Assembly (NCBI RefSeq): GCF_017377745.1
Contig: NZ_JAFVMG010000007.1
Location: 87,737-151,736 of the forward strand
Origin: Acetobacter suratthaniensis
GTDB lineage: Bacteria > Pseudomonadota > Alphaproteobacteria > Acetobacterales > Acetobacteraceae
Direction: 5' to 3'
Length of the DNA: 64,000 nucleotides
Under the pieces are notes generated by a model that saw only the letters and a list, made by a program, of their open reading frames with translations, was not told where the DNA came from and searched no databases. Made by a program: the position numbers and the translations under genes. Position 1 is the stretch's first letter; each line of letters starts with the position of its first letter. This document shows, in pieces, positions 25,856 to 34,234 of the stretch.

Positions 25856-26659
25856 ATGCGTATAGCCGGCCTCCAGACCGCAGGCACGCCCGGCAGGGTG
25901 GACGCAAACCTGACCGAACTGGGGCAGGCGGTGGTCCGTGCCCGTCAGGACAATGTCCAGCTTCTTGTAACGCCCGAACTGTTCGTGACTGGCTATGATA
26001 TTGGCGAAAGCCTGCGCGATCTGGCCCGTTTTGACCCGTTGCCCGCCATCCGGGCCATGGCGGCGGCGCATGGCGTGGCCATTCTGGCAGGCTATGCCGA
26101 GCACACGCCGCAGGGGCTGTATAACGCTGCAACACTGGTGGATGCCCAAGGCCACACTGTGCTGCATTACCGCAAGCAGCATCTGTTCGGGGCGCTGGAC
26201 AGGGCGTTTTTCCTGCCCGGCTCCGCCCAGCCTGAAGTTGTTTCCTTTCAGGGTATGCGTGTTGCCAGCATGATCTGTTACGATGTGGAGTTTCCCGAAT
26301 ATGTGCGCGCCACCGCTCTGGCAGGGTGCGAACTGCTGCTGGTGCCCACCGCCCAGATGGAGCCGTTCACATTCGTTGCCCGCGAGGTCATCCGCACCCG
26401 CGCATGGGAAAACCAGATCTATATCGCCTACATCAACCATGATGGGCAGGAAGGCCAGACACACTATGTCGGCAACAGCCAGATTGTCGCACCCGATGCC
26501 ACCGTTCTTGCCCGGATTGAGCAGGGCACGGGGCTGATTACGGCCGATGTATCGGCGCAGGTTGTCGCCCGCGCCCAGCATGCGAACCCCTATCTGCAGG
26601 ACAGGCGCCCCGCTTCCTATCAGAGCCTGGTCGCCGCTTTTGAAAAGGATACCCCATGA
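25856..26659 (+). CDS. Carbon-nitrogen hydrolase (nitrilase superfamily amidase)
   Basis: This 267-residue amidase has the full triad: E41 in LLVTPELFVTGYD, K107 in LHYRKQHLFG and C141 in ASMICYDVEFPE. It resembles aliphatic or R-stereoselective amidases and N-carbamoyl-amine hydrolases of this superfamily. ATG 25856 follows AGGATG. The stop overlaps the permease start (ATGA, 4 bp), so the two are translationally coupled. The operon is probably induced by the substrate through the adjacent MocR protein. Substrate inference: an amide whose product is an omega- or beta-amino acid, given the downstream aminotransferase. Confidence 0.88.
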   Translation: MRIAGLQTAGTPGRVDANLTELGQAVVRARQDNVQLLVTPELFVTGYDIGESLRDLARFDPLPAIRAMAAAHGVAILAGYAEHTPQGLYNAATLVDAQGHTVLHYRKQHLFGALDRAFFLPGSAQPEVVSFQGMRVASMICYDVEFPEYVRATALAGCELLLVPTAQMEPFTFVAREVIRTRAWENQIYIAYINHDGQEGQTHYVGNSQIVAPDATVLARIEQGTGLITADVSAQVVARAQHANPYLQDRRPASYQSLVAAFEKDTP

Positions 26660-28104
26660 GCACGAACCATTCTGCCGCCCCGTGTGAGGGCGGGAAGGAA
26701 CACGGACGCCTTTCGGGCAATCTGGGTGTTGCGGAAATCATTTTCATGGTGATGGCCGCCGCCGCACCGCTGACAGTGGTGAGTGGCAATGTGCCACTGG
26801 CCATCGCGCAGGGTAACGGGGCGCTGGCATGGACTGGTTTTGCGGCAGCCTCGTTCGTGCTTTTGCTGTTTTCCGTCGGGTTTGTAACCATGACACCGTA
26901 TATCACGCAGGCAGGGGCATTTTTTACCTATGTGCGTGAGGGGCTGGGCGCGCGGGCCGGGCGGGGTAGCGCGTTTCTGGCATTGCTGACTTACACGGCT
27001 ATCCAGCTTGGTGTGTATGGCTTTTTTGGCTGGGCGATGGATGATGCCGTGCGCCAGTGGGGTGGCCCGGCACTTCCTTGGTGGGCTTATGCGCTGGTTG
27101 CTCTGACCTTGGTGGGCTTGCTGGGATACCGGCATATCGAACTCAGCTCCCGCGTGTTGGGGATTGCTCTTGTTCTGGAAATCGGGGTTGTTTTGATCAT
27201 GAATGCCGCCATTGTGTGGCATCCCGTGCCTGTGGCGGCCCCGGCAGGGAGTGCGCCTGTTGCATCCGGCCCGTTTGCGGTGGCGTTGCTGTTCGCCATT
27301 ACCGGGTTTCTGGGTTTTGAGGCCACGGCCATTTTTCGGGATGAAGCCCGCGAGCCGGAAAAAACCATTCCCCGTGCGACCTATGGGGCAGTGTTGATTA
27401 TTGGTTTTTTCTATGCGTTTTCCTGCTGGTGCATGATTGAGGCGTGGGGAACGGAGTCTGTTACGGCCATTGCCCGCACATATCTGGACAACGGTGGCAA
27501 CATGGTGCTGGAAACTGCCGGGCGCTATGCGGGTGGTACAGTGCGTGAAATTATGCAGGTTCTGCTACTGACAAGCCTGTTTGCCTGCCTGCTGTCCTTT
27601 CATAATATTATTGCGCGTTATTTTCTGGTTCTCGGGCGTGAGACCATTCTGCCGGGCTTTCTGGCCCGCACGCATGATCACCATGCCTCCCCCCATGCGG
27701 CATCGCTGTCGCAGACAGCTATGGCGGTTGTACTGGTAGGGCTGGCCGCATGGTCAGGCGCAGACCCGCTGATTAGCGTTTTTGGTTCCATGGCTGGGAT
27801 TTCAACAGTGGGTATTATTCTGCTGATGATCATGACATCGCTTGCAGTGGTCAGGTTTTTTCAGACCAGACCAGATCTGGCGCGTGGGCAGACACTCAAA
27901 ACGGTGTGGCTGCCGGTTATGGCATCTGTGGTTTTGGTGGCGGTGCTGTACATTATTCTGGTTAATTTCGTGATTATCACGGGACTTTCAGCGCTCATCA
28001 GTACAGGGCTTGCCATTCTGCCTTTCTTTATAACCCTTTTTGGATTCTGCCTGAAAAATACGGCCACGCCCTCTGCGGCTGTGGCCTCCGGTATGGTGGA
28101 TTAA
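26656..28104 (+). CDS. APC family amino acid/amine permease
   Basis: This 482-residue inner-membrane transporter has about 12 hydrophobic segments. N-terminal LSGNLGVAEIIFMVMAAAAPLTVVSGN and GFLGFEATAIFRDEAREPEKTIPRA are characteristic of the APC superfamily (the second is the conserved TM6-loop region). Substrate is unknown, but being translationally coupled to an amidase and near an omega-aminotransferase suggests import of an amide, amine or amino acid. No hairpin was seen directly after the stop. Confidence 0.9.
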   Translation: MSTNHSAAPCEGGKEHGRLSGNLGVAEIIFMVMAAAAPLTVVSGNVPLAIAQGNGALAWTGFAAASFVLLLFSVGFVTMTPYITQAGAFFTYVREGLGARAGRGSAFLALLTYTAIQLGVYGFFGWAMDDAVRQWGGPALPWWAYALVALTLVGLLGYRHIELSSRVLGIALVLEIGVVLIMNAAIVWHPVPVAAPAGSAPVASGPFAVALLFAITGFLGFEATAIFRDEAREPEKTIPRATYGAVLIIGFFYAFSCWCMIEAWGTESVTAIARTYLDNGGNMVLETAGRYAGGTVREIMQVLLLTSLFACLLSFHNIIARYFLVLGRETILPGFLARTHDHHASPHAASLSQTAMAVVLVGLAAWSGADPLISVFGSMAGISTVGIILLMIMTSLAVVRFFQTRPDLARGQTLKTVWLPVMASVVLVAVLYIILVNFVIITGLSALISTGLAILPFFITLFGFCLKNTATPSAAVASGMVD

Positions 28105-28152
28105 ACAGTGCGGTAAATCTACGTGTTCTTGCCGCGTCATACTGTCTGGCTC

Positions 28153-28195
28153 GATATGTACAGATGCGCCATAGTTGGGGGTGTCTGTACATATC
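28153..28195 (+). promoter_or_regulatory. Proposed MocR operator upstream of the aminotransferase
   Basis: A perfect 12-bp inverted repeat, GATATGTACAGA (28153-28164) and TCTGTACATATC (28184-28195), is separated by 19 nt. Each arm repeats the sequence seen at the regulator/nitrilase promoter. It ends 76 bp before the aminotransferase start. Confidence 0.68.
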
Positions 28196-28271
28196 CCACC
28201 GACCGGCAAATTGTTACGGTTGGTTATGAACCGCCCCGGATCGGACGGCCACAAAGACAGGATTTTTTACC

Positions 28272-29621
28272 ATGTCGCACGCTACAGGCAATTTTGACCC
28301 CATGGCCACCGCTCGTGAGGGCACGTACTGGCAGCCTTTTACCGCTAACCGCCGTCTGAGCGCTAACCCTGCCCCCCGTACGATGGTGGGGGCCGAAGGC
28401 GCTTATTATAAAACGCTTGAAGGCAACAGGCTGTTTGATACGCTATCCGGCCTGTGGTGTACGCCGCTCGGGCATGCGCATCCGCTGATTGCCGAAGCGG
28501 TCAAGACACAGGTGGAAACGCTCGATTTCGCCCCCAGCTTCCAGCTTACGCATCCCGGTGCGCTGCAACTGGCCCAGCGGATTGCGACTATGGCACCCGA
28601 TGGCATGAACCATGTGTTCTTTGCCAATTCGGGTTCCGAGGCAGTTGATACCGCGCTGAAGGTCGCACTTGGCTATCACCGTATCCGTGCGGAGGGTAAC
28701 CGCTTTCGCATGATCGGGCGTGAGCGCGGGTATCATGGTGTCGGGTTTGGCGGCATGTCGGTGGGCGGGATTGTCTCCAACCGTAAAATGTTTGCGGCAG
28801 GCATGATGCCGGGGGTTGATCACCTGCGCCATCCTTACGTGCCGGAGCAGATGGCGTTTTCACGCGGACAGCCCGCATGGGGTGCCGAAATGGCGGACGA
28901 CCTCGAACGCCTCGTGGCCCTGCATGATGCCTCGACCATCGCCGCCGTTATCGTTGAGCCGGTGCAGGGGTCTACAGGGGTTCTGGTGCCGCCGGTCGGT
29001 TATCTGCAGCGCCTGCGCGAAATCTGCACACGGCATGGCATTCTACTGATTTTTGACGAAGTCATTACGGGTTTTGGCCGCATGGGGGCCGCGTTCGGTG
29101 CCCAGCGCTTTGGCGTAACCCCGGATATGATCTGCTTTGCCAAGGCCGTTACGAACGGTATCGTGCCTATGGGCGGTGTGATCGTTAGTGACGAGATTTA
29201 CAATACGTTCATGACCGGGCCGGAAAGCGCCATAGAGTTCTGCCACGGTTATACCTATTCAGGCCATCCGCTGGCGGCTGCCGTTGGGAATGTGGTGCTG
29301 GATGTCATGGAGCGCGAAGACCTGTTCGCACAGGTGCGGGCGCTGGAACCTGTGCTGGAAGAAAGCATTCATACCCTGTCGGATCTGCCCGTTGTGGCCG
29401 ACATCCGCAATATCGGCCTGACAGCGGCCATTGACCTCAAACCAGCGGAAGGCAAACCGGGAGCACGGGGGCTGGCGATTTTTGAAGCCGGGTTGCAGCA
29501 GGGCCAACTCCTGCGCTGCACGGCAGACACTATTTCCTTTGGGCCTCCCTTCATTTCCACCGCGCAGGAGCTGCGCGACATGGTGGCGACAGTCCGCAAC
29601 CTGATCAGCGCGGTTGCCTGA
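28272..29621 (+). CDS. Class III aminotransferase (omega-amino acid:pyruvate type)
   Basis: This 449-residue PLP enzyme has the lysine in DMICFAKAVTNG (K291), the pyridine-nitrogen aspartate in LIFDEVITGFGR (D262), and the cofactor loop FANSGSEAVDTALK. The N-terminus YWQPFTANRR resembles omega-amino acid:pyruvate aminotransferases acting on beta-alanine or similar. It has its own promoter with a MocR-type palindrome. It likely uses the product of the amidase to give a semialdehyde, or degrades an imported amine. Confidence 0.9.
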   Translation: MSHATGNFDPMATAREGTYWQPFTANRRLSANPAPRTMVGAEGAYYKTLEGNRLFDTLSGLWCTPLGHAHPLIAEAVKTQVETLDFAPSFQLTHPGALQLAQRIATMAPDGMNHVFFANSGSEAVDTALKVALGYHRIRAEGNRFRMIGRERGYHGVGFGGMSVGGIVSNRKMFAAGMMPGVDHLRHPYVPEQMAFSRGQPAWGAEMADDLERLVALHDASTIAAVIVEPVQGSTGVLVPPVGYLQRLREICTRHGILLIFDEVITGFGRMGAAFGAQRFGVTPDMICFAKAVTNGIVPMGGVIVSDEIYNTFMTGPESAIEFCHGYTYSGHPLAAAVGNVVLDVMEREDLFAQVRALEPVLEESIHTLSDLPVVADIRNIGLTAAIDLKPAEGKPGARGLAIFEAGLQQGQLLRCTADTISFGPPFISTAQELRDMVATVRNLISAVA

Positions 29622-29666
29622 CAGACACACTGTTTTTCGTATTTCTGCTAGAAAAGGGACAATCCT

Positions 29667-30059
29667 ATGCCTTTGCTGCATTTCCATATTATCAAGGGTA
29701 GCCGCACACCGGCTGAAACCAGAACGCTTCTGGATACCGCACACGCTGCCATGCTCGAAGCCTTTGGCGTGCCTGAGCGCGACCGCTACCAGCTTGTTTC
29801 CGAGCATGAAGCATCGCACATGATTATTGAGGATACGGGGCTGGATATTCCGCGTACCGATAAGGTTGTGCTGCTACAGGTTGTTTCCCGCCCGCGCTCC
29901 AAGGAGCAGATTGCGGCGTTCTATCGCCTGCTGGCTGAAAAGCTCGAACAGAGCTGCGGTCTGGCTCCGGCTGATCTGATGGTGTCTATCATCCAGAACG
30001 CCGATGAACACTGGAGCTTCGGCCTCGGCCGCGCCCAGTTCCTGACTGGCGAACTCTAA
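29667..30059 (+). CDS. Tautomerase family protein
   Basis: This 130-residue protein begins MPLLHFHI, giving an N-terminal proline after Met removal, as in 4-oxalocrotonate tautomerase and malonate semialdehyde decarboxylase relatives. The segment GLAPADLMVSIIQNADEHWSFGLG fits the family's second half. It follows the aminotransferase by 45 nt. A malonate-semialdehyde decarboxylase-like role would fit a beta-alanine pathway, but that is inference. Confidence 0.82.
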   Translation: MPLLHFHIIKGSRTPAETRTLLDTAHAAMLEAFGVPERDRYQLVSEHEASHMIIEDTGLDIPRTDKVVLLQVVSRPRSKEQIAAFYRLLAEKLEQSCGLAPADLMVSIIQNADEHWSFGLGRAQFLTGEL

Positions 30060-30068
30060 GCATGATCG

Positions 30069-30101
30069 GGGGCGGCGGGAAAATCCTGTCCGCCCCGGTT
30101 T
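30069..30101 (+). terminator. Terminator after the tautomerase gene
   Basis: GGGGCGG and CCGCCCC form a perfect 7-bp stem 10 nt after the stop codon, followed by GGTTT. The T-run is short. Confidence 0.45.
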
Positions 30102-30125
30102 GCTGATCAGCCTGTGCGGAGGCGG

Positions 30126-30623
30126 TCAGTTATCTGTGCAACTGGGGAGGAGGTTCTCAGGGGCAAGATCAACCAGATTAATTTTCCAGCTATTTTTGTC
30201 GCGCTGTAGCCTTACGCATACGGCAAGTGCGTTATTGACCGGTCCTGAAGACGCCATAAAAACGCGGACAACGGCTTGATTATTGTCTCCCCTGATTTTT
30301 TTGACTGATATGAGAGAGGCCCACTCAGCGGCAAAATCCTGAGTGTGCGTAAAGTAATCTGAATCTCCCAAGTAATTTGGATCTGTATCGGGCAGTAAAT
30401 CCCCAATCGGTTGAGCGCGCTGCGAGCGCATAATTTTTTCGTATAATGATTTTGTGATATATTTCTGAATATCTATATTGCAGAAATAATCACGATTTAT
30501 GTTCCCGGAAGGGGGACCAAAATCTTTGGCACATTGGATCATATATTTTTTATAAAAATTCAGGGTCATCTGCTCTGGTGTTGTGGTTTGAGCATTGGCC
30601 CAGAATGGGAAAAAGGCTGCCAT
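30126..30623 (-). CDS. DUF3828-like secreted protein, 5' end possibly damaged
   Basis: The 165-residue frame from ATG 30623 resembles DUF3828 proteins (small exported proteins of unknown function), for example NFYKKYMIQCAKDFG and VVRVFMASSGPVNNALAVCVRL. A signal peptide is only complete if translation begins further upstream (RHGLTLSALILFMAAFFPFWANA), but no in-frame ATG, GTG or TTG exists there; an out-of-frame ATG with an immediate stop lies at 30656. The prophage end is about 95 bp upstream. A frameshift or loss of the original start is likely. Base composition is more AT-rich than the host average. Confidence 0.55.
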   Translation of the reverse strand: MAAFFPFWANAQTTTPEQMTLNFYKKYMIQCAKDFGPPSGNINRDYFCNIDIQKYITKSLYEKIMRSQRAQPIGDLLPDTDPNYLGDSDYFTHTQDFAAEWASLISVKKIRGDNNQAVVRVFMASSGPVNNALAVCVRLQRDKNSWKINLVDLAPENLLPSCTDN

Positions 30624-30718
30624 AAAAAGTATTAAAGCTGATAGTGTTAATCCATGACGTATTTCTGTAAATTGTCTTGTATGGTTTGGAATTGTTTTAT
30701 CCCTCTGCCATAAGGCAG

Positions 30719-30766
30719 TGTAGCGGGCCGAATGATTTGGAACCGTCAGCCATATAATTTGGAACC
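30719..30766. repeat. Prophage right end with two 22-bp-spaced transposase sites
   Basis: The end begins TGTAGCGGG. ATGATTTGGAACC (30732-30744) and ATAATTTGGAACC (30754-30766) are direct repeats with a period of 22 bp, the same arrangement as Mu R1 and R2. The 5 bp GGCAG (30714-30718) would be the target duplication. The boundary is inferred; the other end is outside the window. Confidence 0.68.
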
Positions 30767-30768
30767 CT

Positions 30769-30801
30769 AAAAATCATTCTCCCGTTGCCGGGAAAATGAT
30801 T
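30769..30801 (-). terminator. Rho-independent terminator of the prophage late operon
   Basis: Read leftward: AATCATT, a 2-nt bulge, CCCG, loop GCAA, CGGG, a bulge and AATGATT, then a T-run (TTTTT). It lies 24 bp beyond the methylase stop codon and just inside the prophage end. Confidence 0.75.
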
Positions 30802-30824
30802 CTAAGCGGGGCGTAAAACACCTT

Positions 30825-31622
30825 TTAATTGGCGATTAAAACCTCTCCACGCACCCCTCGGCCGGAAGCCTTGCCACTCACCGAGTAGTTGACCTTCACG
30901 GCCTCGATGCTGAACGCAGCGAACACCTCGCGCACTTCCGGCCGGTCATTCAGCGACAGCACGAACCGCCCTTTAATGGCTGCCAGACGCTCAGCCATCT
31001 CAGTAAACTGATCCCGAGAAAACGCAGCATTGTAGTCCCGCTCGTTCCCCCAATACGGTGGGTCAAGATAGAACAGCGTCTTCTCACTATCATAGCGGCG
31101 CAGCACGTCCTGCCAAGGCAAACACTCGATCACCACGCGGCTCAGCCGGGCATGCACGTCTTCCAGCATCCCGCCAAGCTGCTGAACATCGAAACGTGCC
31201 CGCCGCAGCGACACCCCGAAATTTCGACCGCTAACCTTGCCGCCAAATGCCGTGCGCTGAAGATACAGGAAGCGAGCCGCACGGTGCAGATCGGTCAGGC
31301 TGTCAGGGTTGGCGCTCACCAGACGCTCGAAATCAGCTCGTGTTGTGAGCTGCCAGCGCAGGATGTCCATCAACGGCACATAGTGCCATTGCAGCACCCG
31401 AAACAGAGTCGCCACATCCCTATTGAGATCATTGACCACCTCACATTCTACACTAAACGGACGGCGCAGGAACACGCCGCCCATGCCCACAAATGGCTCG
31501 ACATAGGCTGTATGCGGGATTGTCCGCAGTCTCTTGATGATCTGGGCCGCCAGACGCAGCTTGCCGCCAAGGTAAGGGGCCACAGGTTTGACAGGCTCGA
31601 CTGGCCTGAGATTCGACTCCAT
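30825..31622 (-). CDS. DNA adenine methylase, D12 class
   Basis: This is an N6-adenine methyltransferase of the Dam/D12 group. Motif I appears as PYLGGKLRLAAQIIKRL and YVEPFVGMGGVF, and the catalytic motif IV is DPPY in LFYLDPPYWGNERDYNAAF. ATG 31622 (MESNLRP) is chosen; ATG-type starts up to 31694 are possible. It is the last gene of the late operon, where Mu carries mom, its anti-restriction DNA modification gene. Protecting phage DNA from host restriction is therefore the likely role (inference). The recognition sequence cannot be read. Confidence 0.88.
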   Translation of the reverse strand: MESNLRPVEPVKPVAPYLGGKLRLAAQIIKRLRTIPHTAYVEPFVGMGGVFLRRPFSVECEVVNDLNRDVATLFRVLQWHYVPLMDILRWQLTTRADFERLVSANPDSLTDLHRAARFLYLQRTAFGGKVSGRNFGVSLRRARFDVQQLGGMLEDVHARLSRVVIECLPWQDVLRRYDSEKTLFYLDPPYWGNERDYNAAFSRDQFTEMAERLAAIKGRFVLSLNDRPEVREVFAAFSIEAVKVNYSVSGKASGRGVRGEVLIAN

Positions 31623-31706
31623 GAGGTTTTCTGTCCATATAGACCCCGCCCCTGCAGGGGTCGGCGGGGCGGTTATCCGTGGGTGTTGACGCACCCGGCT
31701 AGGCTG

Positions 31707-32162
31707 TTAGCGCAGCCTGTCCCCCGCCACTGTCGCCGCGTCCGGCTGTAGCGGGGTATCCTTCTGTTTTTCCTGTTCTGCGGGCTCATCACTGGCGGAA
31801 GATGGATAGGCAGGCAGCGGCACAAACACGCGTGGTGGTCTGCCAGCCTTAGCATCCAACTCGTGCACCAGCATGCGGGCGGATATCGCCTGCGCGTAAA
31901 CATCCGCAAGCAGATCATCCATCTGCCAGCGCAGATGCAGTAACCGCTTCAGGCGCTCCATCGTGCTGCTCAACAACTCGTTAAACAGGCGATCCCGCCC
32001 GCTGGCCTGATCCAGCAGTGTCAACGCCTGTTGCCCGGCGTTCAGGGCATCCTTTCTGGTCTGAGCCCGGTCGTAAACGACCTTACTATACCAGCCGACC
32101 ACACCTGAGCCGATAGCGCCTGCCGGGGCCGCCAGCGCGTTTATGAGCGCCAGAGTGTCCAT
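31707..32162 (-). CDS. Phage hypothetical protein
   Basis: I do not recognise this 151-residue protein. It has an Ala/Gly-rich N-terminal segment (about 8-25) that may be membrane-associated, a central helical region (ALTLLDQASGRDRLFNELL and MERLKRLLHLRWQMDDLLADV) and a Pro/Ser/Glu-rich tail. ATG 32162 lies just after the stop of the upstream gene. It sits between the fibre region and the methylase, so a tail-fibre or accessory role is possible. Confidence 0.6.
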   Translation of the reverse strand: MDTLALINALAAPAGAIGSGVVGWYSKVVYDRAQTRKDALNAGQQALTLLDQASGRDRLFNELLSSTMERLKRLLHLRWQMDDLLADVYAQAISARMLVHELDAKAGRPPRVFVPLPAYPSSASDEPAEQEKQKDTPLQPDAATVAGDRLR

Positions 32163-32163
32163 G

Positions 32164-32826
32164 TCAGGCCGATGCCGTATTGCTGGCCATCGGCACACCC
32201 GGCAGCGCCGTGCTGGTGGTATCTGTGCCGTTGGCAATGGCCATCAAGCCCTTGAGATACGTTACCCACGCATCCGGTGTAGTCTCATTCAGCATGGTAT
32301 AGTTGTTACTGACATAAGTGCGGGCGGTAGAGAGCGCAGCGGTCGCCTGCTCTGTCAGAGTAGCAACGACAACGGGAGCCACGTAGTCGGCCAACTTTCC
32401 AGTGGCAGTGTCATAATACTGCTCCCGGTAGTTAGTTTGCCGGTCTGCATATTCGGATGCAGTAATGGCATAGAGATCACCGATGGCTGGCACGCTCGGC
32501 GGGGATGAGAACGCCCACATATCGTACACGGCGCAGGGTGCATTTTTGTCGCAGTAGAACCGGTCGGGATATTGGACAACCAGACCGCTGACAGGCACCG
32601 TCAGGAGACCAGACACTGATGCCACCTGAGCTAACGTCCACTGAGCGTCGGTCAGAGGTGCCATTGCAGACGCGGCCACGAGGCCGAGCACATTAATGGT
32701 AGCGCCGCGCAAATCTGTTGCAGTCCAAACATCGTAGACTGCAGAAAGGCTGGTGCCGCCAGAGGCGACTACACCATAATACTGTGCCGGGTAGGTGGAT
32801 TTAATCGCATCTAGTGCCGTGGCCAT
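32164..32826 (-). CDS. Phage tail-associated protein downstream of the fibre gene
   Basis: This 220-residue protein has no motif I recognise. ATG 32826 overlaps the fibre gene's stop, and an extension to 32928 would overlap it heavily. Its place directly after the fibre gene is where Mu keeps gp50 (U, fibre assembly chaperone), but the Thr/Ala-rich composition (TARTYVSNNYTMLNETTPDAW) does not clearly match that family. Confidence 0.6.
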   Translation of the reverse strand: MATALDAIKSTYPAQYYGVVASGGTSLSAVYDVWTATDLRGATINVLGLVAASAMAPLTDAQWTLAQVASVSGLLTVPVSGLVVQYPDRFYCDKNAPCAVYDMWAFSSPPSVPAIGDLYAITASEYADRQTNYREQYYDTATGKLADYVAPVVVATLTEQATAALSTARTYVSNNYTMLNETTPDAWVTYLKGLMAIANGTDTTSTALPGVPMASNTASA

Positions 32827-32827
32827 A

Positions 32828-34234
32828 TCAATATCTCCCGTAGACCGTGATGTAAAAATTGTAAGTAGAGCCGTATATAGTGATGGATTTACCATCGTTT
32901 GCTGAGGCTCCGGCGATGAACCATTCATCTGAGGGGGTACCCGATAGAATGGGCGTCAGGTTGATACCGATAATAGAGCTAAACGCGGTCGGTAGCGTGT
33001 TGACGCCGGTCTTCCCGGTGAAAACCTGCGCTTTTATAGTCGGGTCTGAAAATGGCAGGTCGGCTGTGACGGCCATCGTGCCTGCTGGTGACGACAGGCG
33101 CCCAGATTTTGGGAACGTGTAACGCACGTCCAGACCATAACCTGCAATCTGTATTGTTGCGCCCTGATCCTGTCCTACATTTTCCCACGAGAAAATCGAC
33201 GTTGTAACGTCCCGTCCGGTAATGCGGCTCGTTAGGTATCCACCCCAGTTACCAACAACACCATTTACCGTACTGGTGGTGGCGGACACCGCTGCCCAGT
33301 TGGTGGCAGTGTATATGCCAGTGGTCGTATCACCGCCCCGGCTCAGTTTGCCGCTCTGTAGCGCTGTATCTGCTGCCGCGCGGGCAGTCGATTCAGCAGT
33401 AATATTGCCCTGCAGGGTGCTCTCCACACCCTCTGCTCGTGCAATCTCGGTGGTGATGTTTGTTTGCAGCGTTGTATCGGCGTTAGACCGCAGCTTTGCT
33501 TCTGCAGAGACTGCGCTCGCAACGTCCGTCAGATAGGCAACCTGATTCCCCCCGAACAGCATTACAGCGGCCCCGGAACCCAGCAACCGGAAATCAACGT
33601 CTGCACGCTGTCCGTATCCCTGAACCTGTATCCTACCCCCCACGAACGAACCCACAACCTCAATGGGGTAGAGATAGGCCCCGACTGGCCCGTTCGTTCC
33701 GGCCGTTCCGCGCCCGAGTATCTGCCCCCCGGCGGAACCGCCCCAGCAGAGTTGCCCCGCTGCCGTGCTGCCGTTCAGCGTATTGGATGTGATGTTGCCA
33801 TTCGTAACCGTCTGCGTTCCGCTCAGGTTATTCCCGCCCGACAGTTGGGGTAGGCCGTCGAACAGGCTTTTCCATTTTGCACCGGTTGTGCCGGGCACTG
33901 TCTTGTTGGCACCTACGGTGGACGTCCAGTAGACGCCGTTACCGTCCACGACCAGAGCACCGAGCCAGTAGCCACCCACCGCATCAGACAATGCCTTTGA
34001 CCAGGGATGAATGTTACCGAGCACCTGAATAGCCAATGCCAGTTGCTCATGGTTTTGACCGTCTAGCGTCATGCCAGCCGCCCGAACCGCATTCACCAAC
34101 TCATTGCGATCCATGTTCCGGTCATCTGCAATCAGGTACGTGCCCTGCACACCGTTAGCATCGTTGCGATCGACATACTGCCGCCTGCCCGAACCGTCGG
34201 TCTTGTAGCCGCTGGCGGCTGTGTAATCGACCAT
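32828..34234 (-). CDS. Tail fibre protein
   Basis: This 468-residue protein occupies the position of Mu gp49 (S). It is Gly/Thr/Asn/Ser-rich with a short coiled stretch rich in Ala and Thr (SAEAKLRSNADTTLQTNITT and repeats at about 245-305), typical of trimeric fibres. The N-terminus (about 1-120) should attach to the baseplate, and the C-terminal part (SSIIGINLTPILSGTPSDEW...SITIYGSTYNFYITVYGRY) should bind the host surface. It overlaps gp48 by 1 bp. No invertible segment was seen. Confidence 0.8.
   Translation of the reverse strand: MVDYTAASGYKTDGSGRRQYVDRNDANGVQGTYLIADDRNMDRNELVNAVRAAGMTLDGQNHEQLALAIQVLGNIHPWSKALSDAVGGYWLGALVVDGNGVYWTSTVGANKTVPGTTGAKWKSLFDGLPQLSGGNNLSGTQTVTNGNITSNTLNGSTAAGQLCWGGSAGGQILGRGTAGTNGPVGAYLYPIEVVGSFVGGRIQVQGYGQRADVDFRLLGSGAAVMLFGGNQVAYLTDVASAVSAEAKLRSNADTTLQTNITTEIARAEGVESTLQGNITAESTARAAADTALQSGKLSRGGDTTTGIYTATNWAAVSATTSTVNGVVGNWGGYLTSRITGRDVTTSIFSWENVGQDQGATIQIAGYGLDVRYTFPKSGRLSSPAGTMAVTADLPFSDPTIKAQVFTGKTGVNTLPTAFSSIIGINLTPILSGTPSDEWFIAGASANDGKSITIYGSTYNFYITVYGRY

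Noticed and set aside
32828..34234. Invertible tail-fibre cassette as in Mu gin/S-U
   Set aside because: No recombinase gene and no inverted gix-like sites were found near the fibre genes.
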